Shown in pieces: positions 12,929 to 23,514 of a DNA stretch of 64,000 nucleotides (position 1 is its first letter; each line of letters begins with the position of its first letter). This stretch comes from Alopecurus myosuroides (lineage: Eukaryota; Streptophyta; Magnoliopsida; Poales; Poaceae), in assembly GCA_028641055.1 (NCBI GenBank), contig CM054062.1, positions 274,903,349-274,967,348 of the forward strand, read 5' to 3'. The position numbers were made by a program, and so were the translations under genes. The notes beneath the pieces were generated by a model. The model saw nothing but the letters and a program-made list of their open reading frames with translations. It had not been told where the DNA came from and did no database searches.

Positions 12929-13029
12929 AACTGGCCAGGGCTGATGGATTGGAGGCTGTCATGAAGGAAAACAACAAATGTCAGAAGAAACAAAAAAGAA
13001 ACGTTCGACTAGAATGAAGAGGCGAAAAC

Positions 13030-14437
13030 TTACTCGTCATCATCCTCATCATCCAGCATATCCGCGTTCCCAGCGGTTTGGACTGTCGGCTTGAGAGCAA
13101 GAGGAGCGCGCACGCTCAGCGGGATCACATGGAGAGGCTCCTTATCAGACGCTCTGCCAAGGGAGTTGTCCTTATTAGTAGCTTCGTCCCCCTCCGTCCG
13201 GCGGCGCTTGCGGTGCTGGAGATCACTACCCGCTTCCATGTCATCCGAGGAGTCATGCTCAGAACTCGATTCGGCTTCGGCGACGCTGGTGTCGGCAGGG
13301 ACATCCAGGTTGCTAGCCAAGAAGTCCGAGACTTTTTCACCGGAAACTGGCGGGTAGCAGGTGACCACCGCTAAACTCTACAAGAAGAGAAGGAAGAAGA
13401 AATTCAGTCGACAAACTTTCAAGCTAGAAAAAGAACTAAGACGAGAGAAAATCTGAACTTACTTCGGGTGGAGGAGGTCTCGAAGCCTCAAAAGCTGCGA
13501 CAGAGCAGTCAGGGAAGGTCTCACCCACTTTCAAGCTGGTGATAGCCGCGATTTTCTTCTCGAATTCAACATTCGAAAGTTCTTCGCGGCTCACGCGGCT
13601 GGGGTCTTCAACACCCTGGTACTCCCACATCGTGGAGGGCCTCTCCTGCAGGGGCTGGATCCTGCGCTTGAGGAACACGCTCGCCAGGTGCAAGCCGTTC
13701 AGCACAACTCCTGCGGTTTGGTCACGAAGGGCGGCCACCTTGGCGAGTAGCGGGGCGACGACTCGACTTTCTTCAGCTGAAAGTTTGTGCGCCCAGGACT
13801 TCCGCCGCTTCAGGACAACGAACGGGTGGAACTCATGAACTCCACCCGCGCTGTTGTCGACGATGTAGAACCACTTCTTTCTCCATCCTTGCGCGGAGTC
13901 GATGAAGTGCATCGTGAAGTAGCTGTTGTCCGATTTCGTCTGGATTCCAAAGCCACTGGTGCGCAGCGGCTCTCCAGACTCAGTCTCTACCCGCGATTTC
14001 TCGCGGAAGACACGCACCTTGAAGAGGGCCTTCCAAAGGCCCCAGTGAGGGAGGATGCCCAAGAAGCACTCGCAAAAAATGATGAAGCACGAGATGTGCT
14101 GCACCGCATTTGGAGGCAGGTCGTGGAGCTGTATGCCATAGACATACAACAATGCCACAAGAAAAGGATGGAGGGGGAAGGAGAGCCCGCACGAAACGTT
14201 ATCCGCGAAGATCACGCGTTCGTTCGCGCGGGGATTTGGTACCTCTTCCTTTTTTCCGAGGCGAACCCGCTTCTCGGTCTCCGGCGGCAGCAGCCCCCTC
14301 CCTCTGCATCTCCTTGATGCTTTTGTTCGTCGTGTTGGGCGAGCGCCAGTCGTCTGAGCGTGGTGTAGGTGGCGCGGGAACTTCCTACGTCGCCTTTGAA
14401 GAAGAAACAGCTGCGCTGCGTCTCTTGCCTCCCGCCA
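13030..14437 (-). pseudogene. Antisense spliced ORF of the gypsy element, broken near its start
   Basis: Two exons can be read on the minus strand. Exon 1 ends at 13463 with donor GAA|GTAAGT. An 85-bp intron (13378-13462) ends TTGTAG, and exon 2 (13377-13030) continues in phase 0 to a stop at 13030. The protein resembles the grass 'putative gypsy-type transposon' family: PLHPFLVALLYVYGIQLHDL, FCECFLGILPHWGLWKALF, a W-rich FIDSAQGWRKKWFYI, then an acidic tail ending DMLDDEDDDE. The likely original start (ATG at 14437, MAGGKRRSAAVSSSKAT) is followed by an in-frame TAG, and a frameshift separates it from the long open part that runs to 13463. Sense transcripts would be complementary to it. Its function is unknown. 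Confidence 0.7.
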
Positions 14438-14829
14438 TGGATGGTGGTGCGAGCTCACAGAGATAGAGTTGAGCACGAGGAAGACGAAGGCTGGAAGCAA
14501 ATGACGGGAACTTTTCACCGTTTATCTAAGGGCCACATTTATACATAGGGCCGCCCAATCCTAGCCGTTCATTGAGCAACGTGGAGCCCATCGCCGATGC
14601 CACGCGTGAAGGTGAAACGAAAGGGCGGCGGAAGCTGTTTCGTGCCACGATCCCAACAGTAGATCGTGCGCAATTACTGCGCGCAGTTCGCGTAAAAACC
14701 GGAAACGACGTCTCGTTTCCGGTCAAAAAGCTGACAAGGTGGGCCAGCACCTCTGCTCTCGCTCTGTCACGTCCCATCGGGAGGATAAAGTGCGTCGTGA
14801 TGTCATAGCGCACATCATCAAGCCCAGAA

Positions 14830-15115
14830 TTTCTTCGGATAAAAGTCCCAAACACGAAATAGACTTCGTATGGGCAAATCAAAAACACGAGAACTCCTTC
14901 GCATGAAGCTCCAAACACGAAATAACTTCGTATGGACAAACTGTGACGCGAAAATTCTCTCGCATAAAAGTCCCAGGTACGAAATTTATTTTCAAATGGG
15001 CATGACAAAATTTCCAAACACGAAAACTCTTTCGTATGGAAGGAAGATTACAAAGCACAAAGCACTTTGTGCGCAAAATCAAGGGAGAAAATTCACTCGA
15101 AATATCTCTGGACAA
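14830..15115 (+). repeat. Degenerate array of about 45-50-bp units in the gypsy element
   Basis: Five or six irregular copies contain AACACGAAA followed by CTTCGTATGG-like blocks, the two halves being partly inverted (CGAA...TTCG). It lies between the antisense ORF and the 3' LTR. The rest of this untranslated part (15116-15689) shows no ORF or domain. Confidence 0.55.
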
Positions 15116-15689
15116 AAATCTGCTAGTGCGTAGCTCCTACCACTCGATCATACGATGTACACACATCAATATCCCGGGTCGTTCGGCCGACTAGGCACAT
15201 TCGGATGCCGTATTTCTTTCGAATACGAAGGTAAGACCCAAAAGATCTCTCTTGAGGGCCTGGAATCGCACTCAAGCTGCGTCCTCCGGTCAATTCCGTG
15301 TCAACAACACGAAGAAAAATCCTAGCGGACGCGTCGGGTACCCCTTTAGATTAAGTTCGACTTGGTAAGACCTCAACGGCCCAATCGCAACGATCACCTC
15401 GCCGGGTTCGAGTCGGAGGTCTCGAATTTGTGTAGGCCAGAACTGTTTTTGCCCTAGATGCAATTAATTGGCCCTGAGCTTTCGGGAGAGCCAAGCAACT
15501 GAGTCACATCCTTCTGCGAAAACAGCCAACAAGGCACATTTACCACTCGATGCTCGAGTATGGAGGCGCATCGCGCACAGGGTATACACCCTCAAAACCT
15601 GACGATTGAATAACCAATCGAAGAAATCAAGAACGGACTCTGAGTGCTCACCCGACTGATTATCAATCGACTAAACACTCGGGGATTAC

Positions 15690-16181
15690 TGACGAAGGGA
15701 TGGATCCTAGGCCTGTCAGGTATGCCTACCCGGTCTCAGGCCCACGGCCCAGGCTCTAAAGGAGGCGCCGCGTACTGTTCTAGAAGGCCCAATTAAAGCC
15801 CACCCGCAATGCCTTGCGGGTTAAGATAGCAAACTTGTAACCGACATAGGGTTAGAGTTCGAGTCCTATACGGGTATGGTTCGAGACCTGGCCACCTATA
15901 TAAGGCCAGGAGAACCACCGGGAGAGGACCAAGCAATACCGCACCACCAAGCCTTGAGCTCGAGATTGTACTCTCGACTTGAGCAATTTCCCATTGTAAC
16001 CGATCTATTCGTGAATACAGATCGACAGAGGCAGGAGTAAGGGTTTTACCTCTACGAGGGCCCCGAACCTGGGTAAATCGTGTCCCCTGTCTAGCCGACG
16101 ATTGTCACCAGCGCCTACACGTTCTCCTAATCGAAACCCTATGGGTTCACCCGAGGGACTTGTTGAGATGCATATTCGACA
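15690..16181 (+). repeat. 3' LTR of the gypsy element
   Basis: 492 bp, starting TGACGAAGGG and ending TATTCGACA, followed directly by target duplication GTGTG. A purine-rich CTCGGGGATTAC precedes it as a polypurine-tract candidate. The TATA box is conserved at 15896-15905. Confidence 0.93.
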
Positions 16182-16254
16182 GTGTGTCCACTGCACGGTG
16201 GAAACGAGGCAGGTTTGCCTCGCACTGGTGGAGTTCACAAGAAAAATGTCTAAG

Positions 16255-17292
16255 TGTTGGGAACCCGGTAAAACCGAACTCGGTAAAAACGAACCCGGTA
16301 CAAGTATCTCGGGTCTTGGTGAAAATCCATGGTGGTGATTGCAGATTAAATCCGAGTTTGAGGTTGAAACTTGAGCCGAGATCAGAGGTATCTTAGTTGA
16401 ATGTTGTAAAACTTATTAATTTAAGCTGGTGCGGTCCAACGCCCGAGTTCTCTGCACCATACCATCTTCAGGGACTAATGTCGGGGTGCTACACCCGGGT
16501 AGCGCAAAGCTTGGTACAAGTTGATGTCCGAACAGTGGATACCGAGATGAAGTTGACCGGGTTGAATACCCGGACCGAGTTAAAGGTTACCGATATAGAG
16601 CTATCTCGGTAAGAAGAATCAAGGGCGACGTGTTGGAGGTGGATGTTCCCCGGTTTATCCGAGTTACACTTGGAGAATCCGGGTTACACGAAGAATCATC
16701 TATCTCGGAGCAAGGTCAATGGAGTAGTTAAGATCCCGAAGATAGCGAGAGAGTACAGGCGTGCGGTTCAACTTACAAGGTACATGATACCGAGCGTACG
16801 CGCGTGCGGTGCAGAGGTATGGGTGAAGCCCCGTCCTGTCTCTGACATGGGGGACAGGACATCCAGCGGCTACGGAAGAGGCGACTTTCGGCACCGCGTC
16901 ACCCGTAGTACGATACGGCACAGTGTGTTCCGTCTAATCCTGTACACTCTATCAGTGGCCACCCCGTCCAGCGCAAAAGACGATGCATCCAGGAGACATT
17001 TTTTCACTTCCTTAGAGAGAAAGAGAGAGAGAGAGAGCACCAGAGTGCTTCTTCTTCCTCTAGCTCACAGAGCTTGAGGAGCACCATTGTAACTCGGTTA
17101 ACAACGTATATTGACAGATAGGCAGGATTAGGGATGTTACCTCCACACGAGGGCCCTTAACCTGTGTAGATCTTGGTGTTAGCAGTGTTCTGAGTGCACC
17201 CTCGGGTGTGCAATCCCTCTCCGGATACGTACAGTGTCCATCGGTCCCGTATCTTAAGTCATCCCATGGCATCTGTCTTTACCTCACGACGA
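16255..17292 (+). repeat. 3' LTR of the older interrupted gypsy element
   Basis: It begins TGTTGGGAACCCGG at 16255 and contains multiple CGGT-rich blocks. It has the U5-like order 'TGTAACTCGG... GGATTAGGG... TTACCTCCAC' and ends near CCTCACGACGA at about 17292. No primer-binding site follows, consistent with a 3' LTR. The end is approximate and the terminal bases have diverged. Confidence 0.55.
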
Positions 17293-17682
17293 GAGTGGCT
17301 CATATTTGTGTCCACTTTGAGTGATCTGTGATTTGTAATATGACTCATACTTGAAACTTTTTCCCCTTTAATATAAAAAAAGTGTGTGCATCATTTTGAT
17401 GTAGATCCTGGGGCTCTGTTCCACCCCCACCCGTAAAGCCTCTCATCTTCAGCAAGTGCCATTGTATGCCTCCAACCACCTGCAATCTGCACCAACAGAT
17501 CATCTTGTTCATGAAAACTATGAAATACCTAAATCTTTTTATCCTTTGAATTCTATGTTCCATCAAGTTGCCTACATGTAACACTATGATAGAAGGTTAG
17601 TGTTGTGTATTAGTACCCTAGAAATGGTCCAATCTTTCAGGGCTTTCGGCTTGCGTGGAACTATGTGGTCTTCAAAATCACC
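17293..17682. other. Unassigned spacer
   Basis: There is no ORF with recognisable features. The segment at 17370-17415 (AATATAAAAAAAGTG then GCATC...GATGTAGATCCTGGGG) resembles the 3' tail of grass LINEs, but is too short and diverged to call. Confidence 0.3.
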
Positions 17683-18666
17683 ATGCCCTGCCGCTGGTGG
17701 CTTGGGGGCGGGAAGAACGACAAGGAGGTCGGGTCCTCGTCCTCCTCCCGCCGCCGCGCTCCCTCCAACCCCAGCCTCCTCCCCCACCCCCTCCTCCTTT
17801 CCGAATCGCGACGCCGGCCATCGCTGACGACGAGGACAAGCCCGTTTTCCATCGCCCGTACCTAAACAAGGATAAATGCAAGTGGTACTGGGATCCCAGT
17901 GCCATGGCCCGACGTCCACCTCACGGACGGCTGCCATCTGAATCCCGAGAGGATTCCGGTGCCGCCGGTCCCCAAGAGCGGCCTCGAGCGGGAGAACAAA
18001 ATCCTCCTCCGCCGCGCGGAGCTCCTGGAGGACCTATGGATGCACCCCGTGTTCGCCCTCGACTCGCCGCACTGGGACACCTGGTTCCAGGACGTGCACG
18101 GCACCCGCCAACACAGGTACTTCGATGTCCGCGCCACCCATCCCCCCCAGTACCCGCCTGAGGATCTCCCCCGCAGCTGCGCCCGCTGAGCAGCTCCGGG
18201 GACGCTGCGCATCGGCAGCCCCGTGCGCGGGCCTGTCGAGGAGGAGGACCACATCCTCGACGAGGTCATGGAGTAGGAGGCCCTGGGCATGGCCCTCCAC
18301 GACTCGGTCATGGAGGCCAGGGCGCGCCAGGAGGAGGAGGAGTGCGAGATGGCCGCGGCCCTGGCGGCCGTGGCAGCAGCGTAGGCTACGGAGGCGGCCG
18401 AGCAAGCCCTGGCGACGGCGGCGGCGGGGCGGGAGGCCAGAGCAGCCAGGGAGGCGGCGGCTCGCGGCCCAGGAGGAGGAGGAGGAGCGCGCGGAGGCGC
18501 TGCGCTGTTGCCCGCGGTGGTTTCGGCCGCTGGTCGGCATGCGCTGGCAGTGGGACGGGCTGCCGCAGGCGCTACCGGCCCCCGTCCAGCCGCGCCCTCG
18601 GGCCTGTCGGGTCACCTGTTCCAGGAGCCGGACTGCATCATCCTCGACGACGACGAGGACGAGTAG
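17683..18666 (+). pseudogene. Pseudogene of a repetitive grass protein family (Trp-rich domain, Ala/Glu-rich helix, acidic tail)
   Basis: The frame starts MPCRWWLGGGKND at 17683. After one or more frameshifts it gives DVHLTDGCHLNPERIPVPPV, LWMHPVFALDSPHWDTWFQD and RHRYFDV (17899-18189). A long Ala/Glu/Arg-rich segment follows, and the end CIILDDDEDE stops at 18664-18666. In-frame stops include TGA at 18187-18189 and TAG within GTCATGGAGTAG (about 18274) and GCAGCGTAG (about 18384). I recognise the tryptophan-containing segment as a multicopy grass family without known function. The general layout, with an acidic C-terminus after a long Ala/Glu-rich stretch, resembles the intact 171-residue ORF at 34337-34852, which sits inside a Harbinger-type element. 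Confidence 0.6.
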
Positions 18667-18969
18667 ATCTGGCGAGTGGCCAGCCGTAGCTAGGTCTAGT
18701 TTTTTTTTGCATGTAATCGGCTGTTTGTGGCCCCCACCTCCCTAAGTAAGCAGCCCCGTAGGACGCGTTCCAAAATTGCCATGTCCCCTCCTTACCGGAC
18801 CGGTGCTCAAGTGTTTCGTCCGTCGTTTGATCAGCCCCGTAGGAGATGCCTTTAGTTAACTTGAGGGTGCCCGGCTGTTCGTTCAAGAAAAGAAAAACTA
18901 CTCCAGGGAGGCTTGCACGTTTACGAAAAAAAGGGGAAACCATGCAGCTTTCCCCGTTTTTTGCCAAAC
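18667..18969. other. Spacer between pseudogene and duplicated segment
   Basis: There is no ORF. GTAGGAGATGCCTTTA near 18840-18856 faintly resembles a Harbinger right terminus, but no left partner was found. Confidence 0.3.
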
Positions 18970-19185
18970 TGTGTGCAGGAGTAGTGCGTGCGTGCTGTCC
19001 CTGCCAAGGAATCACGAGAGACATCCTCCCAGCATCAAGCATCGGCACCAGCCTTTATTTCGGCTCCCCGGTCCGTCCTCCGCCGTGCCCGTGCTGACTT
19101 GACGAGGGGGAGAAACCAGGAACAGACGGATCGTACTGTACTCAATTCCGTAGCATGCGGCGATGATCTTATCATATCAGGTGTA

Positions 19186-19266
19186 CTCACTCCGTTCACT
19201 TTTATAAGGCTCACTTCTTAGCATTTCAATAGTAAGAAGTGAGCCTTATAAAAATGGACGGAGGGG
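19186..19266. mobile_element. Stowaway-like MITE (Tc1/Mariner)
   Basis: An 81-bp inverted repeat: CTCACTCCGTTCACTTTTAT on the left is complementary to ATAAAAATGGACGGAGGGG on the right, around a short loop. TA precedes it. The stem includes AAGGCTCACTTCTTA and its complement. Confidence 0.8.
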
Positions 19267-21140
19267 CGGTCTTATCTTTCCCAGCGAACACATGTGTACA
19301 GTTGCAAGTACTCGTATGTGACGACGGTCGCGCGTGTCAACTTGGCTTCACGGAGTCGGGGAGCACGACATGACCCGCCGGCGATTGGTATATAGGGCCC
19401 CACAAGAAAAAAAATGTGGACAGACGAGAAGATATGGGATTGGTATATGGGGCCAAGTCGACTCGTCGGCGATATACGGCCGGAGTAAACTAGTCACGTG
19501 TTGAGAAACGTGGGGTGGGGTGAGGCCGTTTTGCGGTGCGCGAGTACTCCTCCGGCTAGGAACAATCAAGTTTCGCTTTCAATCGACCAGCGACGTCGCG
19601 CTGAAACTTGCTGCGGGGATTTGATTTGATTAATTCTGGTGCGTGGTTCGGTCCGTGGCAGGCCAGCAGCCGCCTGCTCTGGTGGTGTAACATGTGCATT
19701 GACGTCTCGTAAGTTCTGCAGACAAAAGTTTGAAAATATTTAATGTGGTATACATCAGCGACACTAGAAATTTAAAAACCGATAGTAAACGTGCCAGGCA
19801 GGAACACACAGCTAGCTGCGGAGCCGGCGTCTCCTGGCCGCAGCTAGCTACGTGCGACGAATCGGTCAGATCCAAAACAAACAAATTCCTATTTTGATTT
19901 CCCAAAGGTAGAACGAGTCTCAGAGAACGAGCTAAACTAGCAGACTATATATCGACTGTCGTGGCCAAATACTAGCCAGCTCGTTGCCAACTGTGTATGG
20001 GGTGCAAGTTTTACGTAGTAGTACATTCGTAGTTGCGTACCTACGTGATCGAGCAGGTTGTTCGAGAGGAGACCGGATGGAATGGCAGAATTCAAACCGC
20101 AAGCTTGCTTGTTCAGTTTTTGCTCGTTTCAGTGGGACTTGTTAAAGACCCGTGGTAATATAATCTCTGGTCTTCTCACGATTCCATTCGACATTAATTC
20201 CTACTCCTGTCAACTGTAAACAATACCGATTCCAAAGATAGAAAAGTCTACACATCGAATAGCCCCGAACACAGACACGTACACGGACACGAGAGAGAAG
20301 ATTTTGATCGATCTTCATCTCTTCTTTGCACTGACGACGATGGATCCTCGTCTAGTCAGTTTTCACTCTTCCGCTTTTGACTAACAACGAGGCCGGTGGA
20401 AGTCTAGTGTGATAATTACACTACCACATGTTTCCGACCTCTCCAAGGTTAACTAGCCGGAGATTTGACGTGGTAAACATACATGGTCGCCCACACGTAA
20501 AGTCTCAATGAGGAGTTGAGGACGACGTGTAACGGATACACACCATGCACACACTCCACATGCCATGCAGGCACGTTTCTTGCGCTCTCTTCCTTCTTCT
20601 TCCGACTTTTCCTGCCAAGCACGGCAGCACGTACTCAGACGACAAAGCTAGCTTTAGCCTTTTTGGTAAAGGAACCACCGATCACAATATGTACACGAGA
20701 TGTGTCGAAGAGGAAATACACCTATGTACACGTTTTGGTGCTTTAACTGAGCCAATGCAATGATGTACACGGTAGAACCGTGTTCTTTTAATTTATCAAA
20801 CTATTGTTTTTGTATTTCGTTCATTTCCGAAAAACGTCCACGTAAACTAGGCGCACATGTTATATATATTTTAGTTACTCAATTTCAAAATTGTGGTGTG
20901 GTTGTCACTTTCTTGGCAAATTGTAATGAAGTGCCGATGTGGCTGCCTCACGTGGGATATCGGTGAATGCTGAAGCTGGGAAAATCGCATGTGTGCGCCT
21001 AACGGTCGAGGACTAGAGGGCCTTATTTTCCTTTTTTAGAAAATATTTTAATGCTGAACTTCTACAAATTTGTCGGTACTCCTCTATCAACCCAAGCAAG
21101 ATCCTCTATCAACTCAAGCAGGATCACCATAGTATAGGCG

Positions 21141-21296
21141 CAGTAGCGGAACTTCAAACATATCCTTGGACCGGCCAGTCTAAAGAAAAGTCTACAAAAA
21201 TCAGTGAATCAGACTGCTTGTGGGCTAGGATTTCAAAATTTCCCATGAAATAGGCGGGTCATGGCCCGATTTTGCCTCTACAAAGCTCCGTCTTTG
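21141..21296. mobile_element. hAT-type MITE in copy A
   Basis: 156 bp starting CAGTAGCGGAACTTC and ending AAGCTCCGTCTTTG, with 8-bp flanks TATAGGCG and AGTAGGCG (6 of 8 match). Copy B lacks it (single GCAGGCGACAAAGG near 32701). Its termini match the hAT MITE at 33364-33543. Confidence 0.72.
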
Positions 21297-22501
21297 AGTA
21301 GGCGACAAAGGAGGTGGGTATGAAAATGGTGTGGACATCACGGGCTCATTGGTGGCGTGTCACCACCATGACCTCTCTGATTCTGGTGTGCCGAGATCCT
21401 AGCGGCGCGTCTCAATAAGTATTTACATTTCGTCAGAGTGTTTATTTGGGTTCATGTTTAATTAACAGATGATGGAACATGCACTAATTTAGAGGGTAAG
21501 TTATAGAAAACGAGACTCCTTCCCGAGGCCCCATACCACCCCGCGAGACCTCACATAAGCATCATGTGTCATTACAATTGCCAAAATTGTCTCAAGGGCT
21601 CATACCTTATACACTCCAACAATTTTACAATTTCAGAATTAATTACCACCCACACACCACTAAACTTAAAGCAAGTAATAATATAGCCAACAAGTAAAGA
21701 GCCATCAATAATTCGCCACTACGCCTCGGGCCCAAGGATGCATGCCAACATTGGCAAGCATGTGTACGTACTCGAGCAGCTCTACTAACTCGTCTGCCGC
21801 GAGCGGCAGGAGCCCAAGTATGGGCTAGGGATAATTGAATCCCGATGGTCGCCACCACCGACGGGAACAATCTCAACGCCGTTCCTCACGTGTAGCATTG
21901 TCCTCATGTATAACTCTTGAACCCATCCAATTTCTCCACTCTATTGTTCTGTCTAAGGGGGAAGCATGCCTCGATTTCTTGGTTTTTGGTAGTTATTTTG
22001 ATTTTTGCTTGAGAAAAGAAGGGGAAAAGGAAAGAAAGATATGTTCTGTTGGATGGATGCAGTGACCGATGGGCGCAAAGACGCGGTGTAGGCAAGCCCC
22101 GTCCTGACGTATCTCCTCTCCGTGTATTGTACAATTTTTTGAATTAGTGACCACTACGATTACTAAAATGGACATACGCACCAAATTTGATCCAAAAACA
22201 ATATTTACTTTTTCGTGTATGTCATCCATATACAAAGACCAAAGGTCACATGAACAAATGGCACTATTTCACATATCAGATAATTAAATTAAAATTAATA
22301 TATTGCGCGCTCATGCATACGGATTTCATTCAGCTTACAAAGCTACATACTGCAGGTCAGGGGTGGCTTTGATTAGTACTAGTAGTGGACTCACGTATCC
22401 TGACAGCTCTCAAACGGGCGATAAAAGGCACGGGAAACGCGTTTTGAAGGTTGCTTTTGGCCGCGGCCAAACAAACATCGCAAAGCAAAACGGCAATCGT
22501 T

Positions 22502-22738
22502 CGGCAGGTCCGAATCAAATGCGCATCTCATCATCAGTTTGCTGTATGACAGTATGGATTCTGTGTGGCCTGCCAAGAAAGGCTGAACCAGTACGTTCTG
22601 CCAGACGAGCTCGGCTACGGCGTCGTCGGAGGTGGCAGGCGCGACGAAGGAGCCCGCGAGCTGCATCAGTTCGCCGGCCTTGTCGGCGGGGAAGTCGACA
22701 TCCCGCCGTAGAAGATGGTTAGCTGCGCCCTCTCAGGC
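22502..22738 (-). pseudogene. Truncated JAZ gene (JAZ-B type), exon 2 remnant
   Basis: The minus strand matches JAZ-B exon 2 ([14 protein letters not shown], then MQLAGSFVAPATSDDA and AELVWQNVLVQPFLAG) with a small deletion after TIFYGG. A shortened intron 2 and only a few bases of exon 3 follow. The acceptor before exon 3 is TTCGG instead of TTCAG and the Jas motif is gone. Exon 1 is missing: exon 2 abuts the 3' end of JAZ-A at 22739. About 107 bp at 22395-22501 is unmatched filler. It cannot encode a working JAZ. Confidence 0.85.
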
Positions 22739-23230
22739 TCAAAGATGGTCAGCTCCGCCCTCCTCCGTGTCCTTGGCCGCCGGTGCCGGACGGACGTAGG
22801 GCACCGCGCGCGCGCCGAGGCGGTCTTTGCGCTTCTCGAAGAACCTCTGCAGCGACGCCTTCCGCATGATGGGCAGGTCCGCGAGCGCCGGGGCCTGGGC
22901 CTGGGTCGGGGCGGCGGGGGCCCCGTGCTCGGTGCCGGCCGTGGCGGCCATGCGCATCACCTCGGCCGCCTTCTCCGGCGGGAAGTCCTCGAACACGACC
23001 ATCCTGCCGCCATAGAAGATGGTGAGGGGAGCCTGCTGCGCCGTCGCGGGCTCCTCCGCGGCGTTGTGCTCCTGCTCCTGGGCGACGTCCGCGCCGGGCA
23101 TCAGGCTGAGCGTGGTGGCGCGCGGGGCGGCCGACGACGACGACACCTTCTGCTCCGCCTTGACGTACTGGCTGAGCACGCCGCACGCCAGGGCGAACCT
23201 CCTGCTCTTCCTCTCCGCTGATGTTGCCAT
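22739..23230 (-). CDS. JAZ: JAZ-A: jasmonate ZIM-domain repressor, TIFY11-like, intronless
   Basis: 163 residues. JAZ proteins are nuclear repressors that bind MYC2-type factors, recruit NINJA/TOPLESS through the TIFY domain, and are degraded through SCF-COI1 when jasmonoyl-isoleucine binds. Visible here are an N-terminal [15 protein letters not shown] helix (10-24), LSLMPGA (41-47), TIFYGG (70-75) within [20 protein letters not shown], and a Jas motif from D118 ([19 protein letters not shown]) to P144-Y145. The ATG at 23230 is chosen because GGCCATGGC is a good plant start context and the family N-terminus begins there. An in-frame upstream extension exists but is not JAZ-like. The degron reads LPIMRK rather than the common LPIAR-R/K. 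The stop codon lies at the fusion with the neighbouring pseudogene, so the C-terminus after the Jas motif may be abnormal. Confidence 0.93.
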   Translation of the reverse strand: MATSAERKSRRFALACGVLSQYVKAEQKVSSSSAAPRATTLSLMPGADVAQEQEHNAAEEPATAQQAPLTIFYGGRMVVFEDFPPEKAAEVMRMAATAGTEHGAPAAPTQAQAPALADLPIMRKASLQRFFEKRKDRLGARAVPYVRPAPAAKDTEEGGADHL

Positions 23231-23389
23231 GGCCAAGCTGCTTCTCTCCTTCCCTGCCTCTTCGATCGCCGCGTACTCTACTCTGCTCCGCCTCTTGTGA
23301 AGTTGCGCTGTGGCTGAGGTTGCTCTGTTGACGGATGGATGGTTGTGGCCTTGTGGGGGATGAGATCTGAGGTATGGCGCGGAGGTTGG

Positions 23390-23396
23390 TTTTATA
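23390..23396 (-). promoter_or_regulatory. TATA box of JAZ-A
   Basis: TATAAAA on the minus strand, 160 bp upstream of the ATG at 23230. This allows a 5' leader of about 130 bp. Confidence 0.65.
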
Positions 23397-23508
23397 CGGA
23401 GGTGGGTAGTGTGGGGGGGAAGCACAGAGACACACGCCTCGTCTCTCGAGAGTTCTTTTAGGCGAGTGAAGGAGACATGGTGGTGGCGCGAGTCGTGGGC
23501 ACGAAGAA

Positions 23509-23514
23509 CACGTG
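23509..23514 (-). promoter_or_regulatory. G-box (CACGTG) upstream of JAZ-A
   Basis: A palindromic CACGTG 279 bp upstream of the start codon. MYC2-type bHLH factors bind G-boxes in many JAZ promoters, giving feedback induction by jasmonate. Occupancy here is inferred. Confidence 0.6.

Larger units (their letters stand above)
8988..16181 (+). mobile_element. Complete non-autonomous Ty3/gypsy LTR retrotransposon (Athila/Tat-type)
   Basis: The 7194-bp element has two 492-bp LTRs (8988-9479 and 15690-16181), both TG...CA, and a perfect 5-bp target duplication GTGTG (8983-8987, 16182-16186). By eye the LTRs differ at about 24 positions (about 5%), implying insertion about 1.9 million years ago if 1.3e-8 substitutions per site per year applies. 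The order is LTR, primer site, gag, protease, the first residues before RT, an antisense two-exon ORF, repeats, LTR. Reverse transcriptase, RNase H and integrase are absent, so mobility would need a helper element. The antisense ORF and the TTGGCGCC primer site fit the Tat branch. Confidence 0.93.
18970..22394. repeat. Segmental duplication, copy A (3' flank of the truncated JAZ)
   Basis: It is collinear with 27321-35207. Matching landmarks include TGTGTGCAG at 18970 and 27321, the TCGTCGGCGATATACGGCCG block near 19460 and 30830, the GCGACAAAGGAGG block near 21301 and 32706, and ACAAAGCTACATACTGCAGG near 22336 and 35140. No protein-coding gene is visible. It preserves empty sites for a Mutator-like MITE, a hAT MITE, a 257-bp Stowaway and a Harbinger element that interrupt copy B. 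It carries its own insertions at 19186-19266 and 21141-21296. Confidence 0.85.

Noticed and set aside
14110..14466. Plus-strand ORFs opposite the antisense gypsy ORF (also 13787-14317)
   Set aside because: The minus-strand frame has protein-family motifs and splice sites; the plus frames do not.
18125..18745. 206-codon Arg-rich ORF and its antisense partners
   Set aside because: Shadow frames of the GC-rich pseudogene whose correct frame gives the IILDDDEDE end.
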